Positions 14,744-23,171 of a stretch of DNA of 35,773 nucleotides are shown here, piece after piece. The notes under the pieces were generated by a model that was not told the origin of the DNA, ran no database searches, and saw nothing but the letters and a program-made list of their open reading frames with translations. Made by a program: the position numbers and the translations under genes. The DNA is from JAVBTR01 sp031556065 (lineage in GTDB: Bacteria > Bacillota > Clostridia > Christensenellales > Aristaeellaceae): positions 1 through 35,773 of the forward strand of contig JAVBTR010000068.1 in NCBI GenBank assembly GCA_031556065.1, written 5' to 3'. The stretch's first letter is position 1. Each line of letters starts with the position of its first letter.

Positions 14744-16898
14744 CTAAGACCGCCTCCTGTTTCTTCATTCGAGCGATACGCTCTCTAACGATCGCCGGGG
14801 GGGAAACCTTCGGGGCCTGGGGATGCAACAGCCAAGTGGCGGCATAGTGGGTATCCGTCACCTTAAAGAAGGGAGGCTGCTTCTCAAAATCGATCTGCAT
14901 AGCGTACTGGTTACGGGCCGCAAAGGCATCGCCAATGGGAGGAATGATCATATTAGGCGGCGTGCCGGGGATGGCGTCCAGCTTTTCCTTGGTAGCAAGA
15001 TCGGGCATGGAAGAGAGCAGCGCCCAGGTGTAGGGATGGCATGGGTCGTAAAACACATCGTCCACATTGCCATATTCCACAATTTTGCCTGCATACATCA
15101 CCGCGATCCGGTCTGCCATATTGGCCACAACACCCAAGTCGTGGGTAATAAAGATAACCGATAGCTGCCGGTTCACCTTCAGGCTGTTGATCAGCTCCAG
15201 AATCTGGGCCTGGATGGTCACGTCAAGTGCGGTGGTAGGTTCATCGCAAATAAGAATATCCGGGTCCGCCGCCAGGGCGATTGCAATCACAATACGCTGC
15301 CGCTGGCCGCCGGACATTTGGAAGGGGTACTGGCGGTAGCGTTTGCTGGGATCAGGAATGCCTACCTCCTTCATCAGGCTTAAAGCGCGGTGCTTGGCCA
15401 TCCCCTTGGAAAGGTGGTAAGCCGCATCCGAAGCTTGCTCTTTGATGTAATCGATCATGGCCACAGCCAACGAAGCAATATCGGTTTTCCCTGTGCGCTG
15501 AATATTCTTTTCATACAGCGCCACAAGATTGGTAATGCTTTTGATCATGTTTTCATGGGCCGTTTCGGTATCGATCAGATTAGCGGGAATAACCGACGGC
15601 GCGAACTTGCCTGCGGCAACCTTTTTATCGTATGCCACCTTGTCCCGTTCAACCCGCTTTAATTCTTTGGGGTTCTTTTCAAGCCCCGCAAAGTAAAAAC
15701 CGATAGCGGCATCCATGCTGGTGGAGAAGGTATAGGAAGCATTCTCCTTGTTCAAAGCCAGGCGGTCAATAGCATGTGCTACTTCCTTGCCAAGGGCCTT
15801 GGCGGTATTCTGGCATTCGCTCTTATCCAGGGTCGCCTTTTCATATACCGGCAGGGCCGCTTTAAGCTTGGGCAACACCTGTTCCTGGGCCCGTAACGCT
15901 TTTTCATTGGAATAGGAAATGGCATGTTCCACGTCTCCAAGGAAATCCGTCATGAACTCGGCCATCAGCTGCTCCAGGGCCTTTTCATTAATCGTGGGGA
16001 TATCCGTTTTAGCCGGATCAAGAACAGATTTTTGCATTACCGTATACCCAATACGGAAAAAGTTAGGCTGCTCCGCCGCCAAAATGGTTTCAGCCATGGC
16101 TTTAAAGGCTTCCAGGCCCTGTGTCAGCCCGGCCGCGTCCCTGTTGGCATACTCGCTGGCATAACGCTTAAGGGGTTCCAGCCGTTTGCCATAGGCATCA
16201 GCGCTATCCAAGGGCATCAGATAATTATCCTTAGCACGCTGGGCTGTTTCCAAAAGATTTTTAACGTCGCCGGAAATGGCCTTGGCACTGCCCTGGATCA
16301 TATCAATCAGGAGCATTTCTGCGCTGCCCTGGGCTTCGATCAGTGTTTCACGGGCAAGATCGTACTTGGTTTCGTACTGGCGCCCTAAATCCACAAAGCG
16401 TTGAAATTTTTTGATCTTTTCAGCTGTCTTTGCTTTATCCGCCCCATTGTTGGCTTCCACAATAGCCGATTCCAAAAGACGAATCTGGGTATTGTAGCGG
16501 CGCTTGGCATCCCTGCGGCGTTCCTTGTTGTTCAAAAGCATGGCTTCTGTCAACTGTTTGCCAATGCGCATAATAGGATTCAGGGAAGACAGAGGGTCTT
16601 GGAATATCATCGCCAAACGGTTACCCCTCAGGGTGTGGAACTCTTCTTCATCGATTTTCAGAAGGTCCTTGCCGTCGTAAATAATCTCGCCGCCCTCAAC
16701 AATAGCATTGGGGGCCAAAATACCCATAACCGCCCTTGTGGTAACCGATTTGCCAGAGCCGGATTCGCCTACCACAGCCAAGGTTTCACCCTTGTTCAGA
16801 TCAAAGGAAATATCGCGCACAGCCTGCACTTTGCCGTTGCTGGTACGGAAGGCTATCCGCAGGTTTTTAACTTCTAATTTCTTTTCCATTTTATTCAT
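14733..16898 (-). CDS. oppD: Oligopeptide ABC transporter ATP-binding protein OppD with a ~370-residue insertion
   Basis: Second ATPase of the peptide importer, 721 residues where about 330 is usual. Walker A is GESGSGKS (44-51) and the Q-loop is IFQDP (98-102). The signature MSGGQRQR appears only at about 528-535, followed by Walker B ILICDEP and FITHD. Normally about 50 residues separate Q-loop and signature; here about 428 do. The extra block (about 136-505) is predicted mostly helical and charged, and I recognise no domain in it. Family sequence resumes at MKEVGIPDPSKRYRQYPFQ. The C-terminal Cys cluster of typical OppD is replaced (GDAFAARNQYA). The start overlaps the oppC stop by 8 bases; an internal ATG at residue 4 is an alternative start. 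Confidence 0.93.
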   Translation of the reverse strand: MNKMEKKLEVKNLRIAFRTSNGKVQAVRDISFDLNKGETLAVVGESGSGKSVTTRAVMGILAPNAIVEGGEIIYDGKDLLKIDEEEFHTLRGNRLAMIFQDPLSSLNPIMRIGKQLTEAMLLNNKERRRDAKRRYNTQIRLLESAIVEANNGADKAKTAEKIKKFQRFVDLGRQYETKYDLARETLIEAQGSAEMLLIDMIQGSAKAISGDVKNLLETAQRAKDNYLMPLDSADAYGKRLEPLKRYASEYANRDAAGLTQGLEAFKAMAETILAAEQPNFFRIGYTVMQKSVLDPAKTDIPTINEKALEQLMAEFMTDFLGDVEHAISYSNEKALRAQEQVLPKLKAALPVYEKATLDKSECQNTAKALGKEVAHAIDRLALNKENASYTFSTSMDAAIGFYFAGLEKNPKELKRVERDKVAYDKKVAAGKFAPSVIPANLIDTETAHENMIKSITNLVALYEKNIQRTGKTDIASLAVAMIDYIKEQASDAAYHLSKGMAKHRALSLMKEVGIPDPSKRYRQYPFQMSGGQRQRIVIAIALAADPDILICDEPTTALDVTIQAQILELINSLKVNRQLSVIFITHDLGVVANMADRIAVMYAGKIVEYGNVDDVFYDPCHPYTWALLSSMPDLATKEKLDAIPGTPPNMIIPPIGDAFAARNQYAMQIDFEKQPPFFKVTDTHYAATWLLHPQAPKVSPPAIVRERIARMKKQEAVLDEQ

Positions 16899-18432
16899 CC
16901 GCCCCTCTCAACGAAGGATTAAAGGCATCGCGCAGACCATTGCCAAAAAGGTTGAAGGAGATCATCAGTAAGGAAATAATTACTGCCGGGAACATGATAA
17001 TATGGGGGTCCGTGCCCAAATACCCCTGGCCATTGGCCAGCATGGTTCCAAGAGACGTCATATTCTGGCTGTTAAAGTTAACAATGCCCAAATAGGAGAG
17101 GGTGGATTCGGTGAAGATAACCCCCGGAATAACCAGCACAGAGTTGGTGATGATCGTACCCAGCGCGTTAGGGAAAATGTGCCTGAACATCAGTCGCAGG
17201 TCCTTTGCCCCAAGGGTGCGGGCAGCCAGCACATACTCTTGGTTTTTAAAGCGGTAGAACTGGGTCCTAACCCGGTAGGCCGTGCCGATCCATCCGGTGA
17301 GCACAAAGGCAAACAGAAGGCCCGTAAAGGTAGAAACCTTCCCCGGCAAGACCAAATGCAATTGGAACAGCGACGCCACAACAATAAAAGGAATCGCGGA
17401 AAGCACATCCACGATACGCTCCATCACCATATCAATCATGCCGCCGTAATAGCCTTCAATGGCACCATAAACCGTACCAATGAGCAGGTTGATAGCCGAT
17501 ACGCAAATAGCCAGGAGCAGCGACAGCTGTACGCCCTTGGCCAAACGCACCAGAATATCATAGCCCTGGGCATCGGTGCCTAATGTATGAAGGGGTTCAA
17601 AACCGTTTAGATACTGAAAATAGCTATAATAGTATACCCGCACCTGGATCATGCTGCGGTCCTTGGCAATAAAATACTGCACATTGCCATCGGCGTCCCG
17701 CTTGTAGTTATCCACCAGGCCATTTTCCATTACATCTTCAAGACTCATCTTTTTATTCTTTTCGTTTACAGGGGTTCCATTGGCGCTTTGCTTATACCAG
17801 GCATTGGCATCATCTGCGAATTCACTGTTGTTCACATCCACCATGGGATAGAGCACCTGAATGCCGCTTTCCGCTTCCCAGGCCTGTATCTTTTCATAAG
17901 CAGACTTGGTAATGCTTAAATACCTAAAGCCCACTTCATAATAGGAATCCACCCCGCAGTTGCGGTATTCCTTGCCCTGGGCCATATAAGGCTCGCCTGT
18001 GGTACGAATGGGGTTAGCTTTGGAATTCACGCCTTCTTCCCAGGTAGCGCCGGTTCCGTCCCCGTCTTCATAACCGATACCGGTAGCAATCAGGTTAATG
18101 TAGAAGCGTTCGTTGAGCACCTTGGTATAAGAACCATCCCAAAACCCGCTGTCTTCAAGGGCGGCAAGCTTGGGCCGCATTTTAACATAGACCCCATCTG
18201 CGTCGGATACCTTATACTGTGTTGTAAAAGGGGTAATAAAGGCGAACAAAACAATGAGCACAATAATGACCGTTGCCGCAACGGAAGCCCTGTTGCGCTT
18301 AAAGCGGATCCAAGCATCCTGCAAATATCCCACTGGCTTGGTTTCGAATTTTTTATCGTGAATGCGCTTGTCCTTTTGCACAAACACGAAAGCTTCCCGG
18401 TTCATGCCGGAAGTATTCTTCATTTCATCCAT
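16891..18432 (-). CDS. oppC: Oligopeptide ABC transporter permease OppC with a large outer loop
   Basis: Membrane subunit of the peptide importer, 513 residues where about 300 is usual. The N-terminal cytoplasmic segment is followed by membrane helix 1 (about 51-68). A ~200-residue extracytoplasmic region (about 75-278), rich in Tyr, Asp and Asn, then precedes the normal family motif HTLGTDAQGYDILVRLAKG and five more helices. The coupling loop AARTLGAKDLRLMFRHIFPN, the EAA motif that contacts the ATPases, is intact, so the channel should work. The insertion faces the binding protein and could dock the enlarged OppA. It starts 2 bases after oppB ends. Confidence 0.93.
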   Translation of the reverse strand: MDEMKNTSGMNREAFVFVQKDKRIHDKKFETKPVGYLQDAWIRFKRNRASVAATVIIVLIVLFAFITPFTTQYKVSDADGVYVKMRPKLAALEDSGFWDGSYTKVLNERFYINLIATGIGYEDGDGTGATWEEGVNSKANPIRTTGEPYMAQGKEYRNCGVDSYYEVGFRYLSITKSAYEKIQAWEAESGIQVLYPMVDVNNSEFADDANAWYKQSANGTPVNEKNKKMSLEDVMENGLVDNYKRDADGNVQYFIAKDRSMIQVRVYYYSYFQYLNGFEPLHTLGTDAQGYDILVRLAKGVQLSLLLAICVSAINLLIGTVYGAIEGYYGGMIDMVMERIVDVLSAIPFIVVASLFQLHLVLPGKVSTFTGLLFAFVLTGWIGTAYRVRTQFYRFKNQEYVLAARTLGAKDLRLMFRHIFPNALGTIITNSVLVIPGVIFTESTLSYLGIVNFNSQNMTSLGTMLANGQGYLGTDPHIIMFPAVIISLLMISFNLFGNGLRDAFNPSLRGADE

Positions 18433-18434
18433 GC

Positions 18435-19400
18435 TTAGCGCGCCCCCATTCTGATCCGTGGGTCCAAGAACCCATAGCTTAAGTCGATCAAGATCGTCGC
18501 GGCCAGCATAATGGTAGAATAGAAAATGATCGTTGCCATAAACACATCGTAATCCATCAGCCGGATGGATTGCACCATCAAGTACCCTGTGCCGTTGATG
18601 GCAAAGATTTTTTCGATAACCATGGAGCCGGACATAATGGAGACGAATTCAGCGATAATGGTAGGCAGCACCGGCACCATGGCATTTCTAAGGGCATGGC
18701 GGGAGGTTGCCTGCATTTTAGTAAGCCCTTTGGTACGGGCCAGAAGCATGTAATCGCTTGTAAGGGCCTCGGTTAATTCCGCCCTGGTAAACCTTGTAAG
18801 TCCGGCGATCACGCCAAAGGAAAGGGACATAATCGGAAGGACCATGGAGCGGAACATCGTTCCTGAAAACCATGAGCCCCCCGCATCATATAGAGACGAC
18901 ACAATAAGTGGGAACCAGCCCATTCTATAGCCGAAAATATACTGCACTAAAAAAGCATATACGAAGCTTGGTACAGATACAAAAATCATAACCATGGTGG
19001 AAATCACATGGTCCTGCCATTTATTTTTACGCAGCGCCGCATAAATGCCAAGCAATATGCCAAGGGGCACCGCAATCAGCGTAGCATAAACGTTTAATAA
19101 AACTGTAGGCGGAAGACGTGATGTAATGACGTCTGCCGTACTCTTCATATAATCAATCTTCCAGGATGTACCAAAGTCCCCCTTGGTGAAAATATTCCGT
19201 AAATATATAGCGTACTGGGTCATAATCGGTTTATTGTAACCCAGCGCTTCCCGGCGCGCCAATTCTGTTTGCGCCTGTTTCCCCATCATTGGCAATTCAT
19301 TTGGCAAAAGCTTAATCAGCACAAAACAAATCGTTGTTATAATGGCCAGTGCTAAAAGCATTGCCGCTATCCTCTTTAGGATGTACTTAAACATGTACAT
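18435..19400 (-). CDS. oppB: Oligopeptide ABC transporter permease OppB
   Basis: Membrane subunit of the peptide importer, 321 residues, close to the usual OppB size. It opens with MYMFKYILKRIAAMLLALAI (first helix). It carries the family's ATPase-contacting EAA loop (LLARTKGLTKMQATSRHALR) and ends with YGFLDPRIRMGAR, the standard OppB tail. The start at 19400 is chosen because AAAAGGG lies 10 bases upstream; a longer frame to 19487 lacks a ribosome site and crosses the upstream hairpin. OppB shows no expansion, unlike OppC, OppD, OppF and OppA. Confidence 0.95.
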   Translation of the reverse strand: MYMFKYILKRIAAMLLALAIITTICFVLIKLLPNELPMMGKQAQTELARREALGYNKPIMTQYAIYLRNIFTKGDFGTSWKIDYMKSTADVITSRLPPTVLLNVYATLIAVPLGILLGIYAALRKNKWQDHVISTMVMIFVSVPSFVYAFLVQYIFGYRMGWFPLIVSSLYDAGGSWFSGTMFRSMVLPIMSLSFGVIAGLTRFTRAELTEALTSDYMLLARTKGLTKMQATSRHALRNAMVPVLPTIIAEFVSIMSGSMVIEKIFAINGTGYLMVQSIRLMDYDVFMATIIFYSTIMLAATILIDLSYGFLDPRIRMGAR

Positions 19401-19466
19401 ATCTGCTGCACCCTTTTCTATGGTGTATATCGGCGCTGAAAAGGCTTCCCCTTTTTCATAGGAAGA

Positions 19467-19506
19467 ACTCAGCCGCAGGATCCGCAAAGGGAAGCTGCGG
19501 CTGAGT
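19467..19506 (-). other. Intercistronic hairpin between oppA and oppB
   Basis: ACTCAGCCGCAG (19467-19478) pairs perfectly with CTGCGGCTGAGT (19495-19506) around a 16-base loop. No clear T-run follows on the minus strand. In peptide-importer operons such a stem often protects the 3' end of the binding-protein message, keeping OppA in excess of the membrane parts. That role is inference. Confidence 0.6.
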
Positions 19507-19541
19507 CATTTCAGCTAAACATTAGCGACTATTGGGACAGC

Positions 19542-21905
19542 TTATTCGTAGTTCAGCTGTCCGCCCTGGGATGCAACATATTCAGCCCATTGCGCATCGG
19601 AATAGTTGAAGGTCCGCAAGCGGATTTCGCCGTACGCATACATAACGTTGTACAAATCGGTGGCTTCCTGAACCTTCTGGGAATACAGGGTAGCCGAAGC
19701 TTCCACGCCCCACGGGATGCACTGGTAAGCTTCCAGCACACCGGTTTCCAAAGCGGAAAGAATACGCAGCTGGAATTCAGGCATAGCGTAGTATTTGCCG
19801 CCGCCGTTGATGGACTTGGCCCAGTTCTGGAAGGTATCGGTTACGGTTTCCGCCGTGCCGTCGCCATCGAAGTCATAGGTTACATCCAAAGTGGCCTTGG
19901 TGGGATCCCAGCCGTTGGATTCGTGAATCTTATCCACGCCGCCCATGTAATCCGGTTCAGTGTAGGTGCGGATAGAGGAGAAGGGATAGAAGATAGCGCC
20001 GCCCCATGCGCCGCGGATCATTTCGTAACGGCCAGCAGCCACGTCATCGTAACGTTTGGGTGCTCCGCAAAGGAAGTTGAAGGTGATCTTGCCTTCAAGG
20101 CCTGTGCCCTTGGTGGCATCGGCAACGAAAGCGTTCATCATGTCCTGCTGCTTGGTATCGTCGGGAGTCAAAGCGGCAGCTGATGAAACCATGGCGGTGA
20201 TGTTGATCGCCTGGCCATCGGTGTAGCGGCCATCCGCGATTGCCTGTTCATATACAGACTGGAACAGAGCCCGGGCTTCTTCTACGTCGTAGCCGGTAAC
20301 CGCGTTGTACGCATCGGTAATGGTGGCATAGGTTTTGCCTTCGCCATATTCAATACCATAGAGGTTCAAAACAGCGTTCATGGCAACATCGGTGTTACGG
20401 TAGATGGAATTGGCATCTTCGGCGATGTTGTAGTAGTAAAGGCTGTTGTACAGATAGTAGGCAGGCTTAAAGGCAGGGGTGGCCTGGGCGCAGAACGCCG
20501 CGCGGTCCATGGACAGGGACAGGGCTTTGCGGAAATCCTTATAAGAAAGGATCTGCTTATTGCCACCGTCATTGGCCTGTTCTTCCAATGCCTTCAGGCT
20601 TTCCAGGCTAGTAGCAAAAATCCAGCGGAAGGTGAAGTCCGTATCCTGCTTGAGGATGTTATCGGACATACGGTAGGTGGGGAGATCGTTGCTTTCCAGT
20701 TCAACATAGTCCAATTGGCCCTGGTTGAACAGCATCAAAGCAGTGTTGTGCTCGGCAATAATATCGATCTTGACACTTGTGGCCTGATATTGGCCTTCGT
20801 GACGGCCGTCGAAGTTGCCGGCCCAGTTTTCGTTTCTTTCAAGAACGATCTGCTTGTCCTTCTCGAAGCTGACCATCTTGTAGGGACCAGCAGACATATA
20901 GGTTTCCTGGGAGGTACCGTAATCGGTGGCTACCAGGTTTTCAACCGTCTTCTTGCCTGCTTCATAAAGGGGCTCATAAACGATCCAGGGGCTGCCAAAG
21001 CTTACCAGCATGTCGAATTCGCTGCAAGCATTTTCGCAGATGTAGAGGAACTGGTATTCACCAGTCTTTACAAGGCCCACTTCTTCCCAAGTGGTGGCTT
21101 CGTATACGCCATCTTCGCAGAACATGTATTCAGGCGCATAGCTCTCATAGGGAGCACCTTCGGCTAAGTAGGTTTCGTACAGGTACTTAGCAGAAACGTA
21201 ATCTTCGTCCTTGCCTTCTTCTACGGCTTCGTCCCGGTAGGGGGTTTCATCGGTGATGCTCACAACGCCAGCATCCAAGCCCCAGAAGCCATCCATGTCT
21301 ACATAGAAGTTTTCTTTACCGGCAGCCTGGGCGTCGGCTACGGATTCGAAGCCAGCGGCTTCAAGGCTCTTAAGAATCGGTTGGCCGACCTTATCGCCGT
21401 TATAATAGTTGGCGGCATTTTTAATGGCAACCTCGGCGTCGAAGTAGCTATTGGCACGATAGTTCTTCATCGCGGGATCCAACTGCACCTTCATAGAATA
21501 AATGTAGGTATCGGCATTAATGGGGGTGCCGTCTTCCCACATGGCATACTTGTTCAGGTCTACTTGGTAAACATATTTGTCGGTAGCATCAGCGGGGATG
21601 CCCCAGGCTTCTTTATCGGCGAAATCGGCGGTGATATCGGTTACCGCGTCGGCGCCTTCATAGGTCCATTCAAAGTTCACACCATCTTCAGCAATGGTGG
21701 CGGATACCAACGGGAGCTCTACGTAAGCCCGCAGGTCGGACTCGTGGCTCACTTCCCACGAATGGGGGTTCCAGTTGTTAGGAGTTGAGGGCATGTAGGT
21801 ATTGTAGGTATAGGTAGGTTCGGTGCTTTCTGCCATTGCGGGAACCAGGCCCAAGAGCATGATCAACGCCAACGCAAGAGACAGAAGTTTTCTCAAGTTT
21901 GCCAT
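19542..21905 (-). CDS. oppA: Oligopeptide ABC transporter substrate-binding protein
   Basis: Extracellular peptide-binding protein that feeds the importer. The signal peptide covers about 1-25, with likely cleavage in VPAMA-ES. No lipobox Cys follows it, which is unusual for a Gram-positive binding protein, so how it is held at the surface is unclear. The mature part has the SBP family 5 pattern: NPHSWEVS near the N-terminus, and YKMVSFEKDKQIVLERNENW in the middle. Length is 787 residues against about 540-600 usually. The extra residues appear in Asp/Tyr/Ala-rich stretches. It is the first gene of the operon behind a strong promoter. Confidence 0.93.
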   Translation of the reverse strand: MANLRKLLSLALALIMLLGLVPAMAESTEPTYTYNTYMPSTPNNWNPHSWEVSHESDLRAYVELPLVSATIAEDGVNFEWTYEGADAVTDITADFADKEAWGIPADATDKYVYQVDLNKYAMWEDGTPINADTYIYSMKVQLDPAMKNYRANSYFDAEVAIKNAANYYNGDKVGQPILKSLEAAGFESVADAQAAGKENFYVDMDGFWGLDAGVVSITDETPYRDEAVEEGKDEDYVSAKYLYETYLAEGAPYESYAPEYMFCEDGVYEATTWEEVGLVKTGEYQFLYICENACSEFDMLVSFGSPWIVYEPLYEAGKKTVENLVATDYGTSQETYMSAGPYKMVSFEKDKQIVLERNENWAGNFDGRHEGQYQATSVKIDIIAEHNTALMLFNQGQLDYVELESNDLPTYRMSDNILKQDTDFTFRWIFATSLESLKALEEQANDGGNKQILSYKDFRKALSLSMDRAAFCAQATPAFKPAYYLYNSLYYYNIAEDANSIYRNTDVAMNAVLNLYGIEYGEGKTYATITDAYNAVTGYDVEEARALFQSVYEQAIADGRYTDGQAINITAMVSSAAALTPDDTKQQDMMNAFVADATKGTGLEGKITFNFLCGAPKRYDDVAAGRYEMIRGAWGGAIFYPFSSIRTYTEPDYMGGVDKIHESNGWDPTKATLDVTYDFDGDGTAETVTDTFQNWAKSINGGGKYYAMPEFQLRILSALETGVLEAYQCIPWGVEASATLYSQKVQEATDLYNVMYAYGEIRLRTFNYSDAQWAEYVASQGGQLNYE

Positions 21906-21969
21906 CTGTTTTAACCTCCAAATTAGATTTTCACATAGCGTTTATTAACCGCCTTTGTAAAGTGCTTAC

Positions 21970-21998
21970 ATTATAAAGCAATTGAACCAATTTATCAA
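21970..21998 (-). promoter_or_regulatory. Promoter of the opp operon
   Basis: On the minus strand TTGATA (21993-21998) and TATAAT (21970-21975) are 17 bases apart, followed by an untranslated leader of about 60 bases before oppA. Confidence 0.88.
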
Positions 21999-22107
21999 CC
22001 GCCAAATGAACAATTGTAAAATTTTCGCAGCAACATGTATTAACCTCAACTTAAAGTACAACGGTATCGTTCCGCTTTGTTGTATTTGTAAAAAAAAAGA
22101 GAAAATC

Positions 22108-22131
22108 AAAAAAGGGCCTACGCCCTTTTTT
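22108..22131 (-). terminator. Terminator after the M42 aminopeptidase gene
   Basis: AAAAAAGGGC and GCCCTTTTTT surround a 4-base loop, with an A-run on one side and a T-run on the other, so it can act in both directions. It separates the aminopeptidase transcript from the opp promoter. The stretch 22000-22107 holds only a weak inverted repeat TACAAC/GTTGTA (22057-22084). Confidence 0.9.
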
Positions 22132-22133
22132 AG

Positions 22134-23159
22134 CTACCGGCTGACCACTGCCAACAAAAGATTAAGGGTGTTTTCCACCGCCTTTGTATGGGTACGTTCA
22201 TAGCCATGGGATTCATATACCCCCGGGCCGATCAGCGCATAGCGGGCCTCAAGCCCCGCTTTTAAGGCCGTAGCCGTATCGGAAGAATAGGAAGGATATA
22301 CATCCTTGGCATAATCGATGCCGTTTTCATCTGCAATGGCGCAGATTTCTTTTGTCCAGCTATAATGGTAGGGCCCTGCGGAATCCTTAATACAGATGGA
22401 CACCTGATGCTCAGTGCAGGTAAGATCATCCCCCACGCAGCCCATGTCCACCGCCAGCATGTCTTCAATGCCCTTTGGCAAAATGCCGCAAGCCCCATGG
22501 CCCACTTCTTCAAATACAGTGAACATGATATATACCTGCCGGGTTAGCCTCAACGCTCCCTCTTTAACCGCCTTGGCCAGGGCCAATAAAATTCCGGAAG
22601 AAGCCTTGTCGTCTAAATGCCGGGTTTTAATATAGCCGGATTCCGTTACCACTGCCCGGGGATCCAAAGAGATATAATCTCCAACGCCAATGCCCAGCTT
22701 TTCCGCATCGGCTTTGGAAAAAACCTCTTCGTCCAGGGTGATTTCCATGGTTTCATCGCTTCTGACCACGTCCGCGGTATTGCCGAAAACATGCTGGGAA
22801 GCCTTCACCGGGCGAATGGTGCCGGTAAAGGTTTTGCCTTTCATGGTGTGAATCAGGCAATTTTCGTTTTCAATGGCATTATCGGCATAGCCGCCGATTT
22901 TCATATAACGCAGTCTGCCATCTGCCTTAATAGCCCGGACCATGGCCCCCAAGGTATCCACATGGGAGGAAAGCAAAAGAGGATGGCCTTCCCCGCCCAA
23001 ATCGCAAAGCACGGTGCCCTTAGGGGTCTTTTGGGGGGCATAGCCCATTTGCTTAAGGGTTTCCAGCAAATAAGCAGTCACCTTGTCCGTCATGCCGGTG
23101 GGGCTAGGAATGTTCACCAGCCCCATAATTTGCTCCACCGCGTAGGAAGTATAGTTCAT
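22134..23159 (-). CDS. M42-family metallo-aminopeptidase
   Basis: A cytoplasmic, two-metal aminopeptidase of 341 residues. M42 enzymes form dodecameric tetrahedra that trim short peptides. Metal-site residues are visible in SSHVDTLGAMV (His66, Asp68), HLDDKASSG, FEEVGHGACG (Glu pair) and the late segment ESHGYERTH. The start has AAGGAG 8 bases upstream, and the gene lies 12 bases after the phosphohexomutase. It sits just upstream of the opp operon, so it may degrade imported peptides, though a terminator separates the transcripts. Substrate preference within the family is not predictable here. Confidence 0.93.
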   Translation of the reverse strand: MNYTSYAVEQIMGLVNIPSPTGMTDKVTAYLLETLKQMGYAPQKTPKGTVLCDLGGEGHPLLLSSHVDTLGAMVRAIKADGRLRYMKIGGYADNAIENENCLIHTMKGKTFTGTIRPVKASQHVFGNTADVVRSDETMEITLDEEVFSKADAEKLGIGVGDYISLDPRAVVTESGYIKTRHLDDKASSGILLALAKAVKEGALRLTRQVYIMFTVFEEVGHGACGILPKGIEDMLAVDMGCVGDDLTCTEHQVSICIKDSAGPYHYSWTKEICAIADENGIDYAKDVYPSYSSDTATALKAGLEARYALIGPGVYESHGYERTHTKAVENTLNLLLAVVSR

Positions 23160-23171
23160 GGCTTATGCTCC

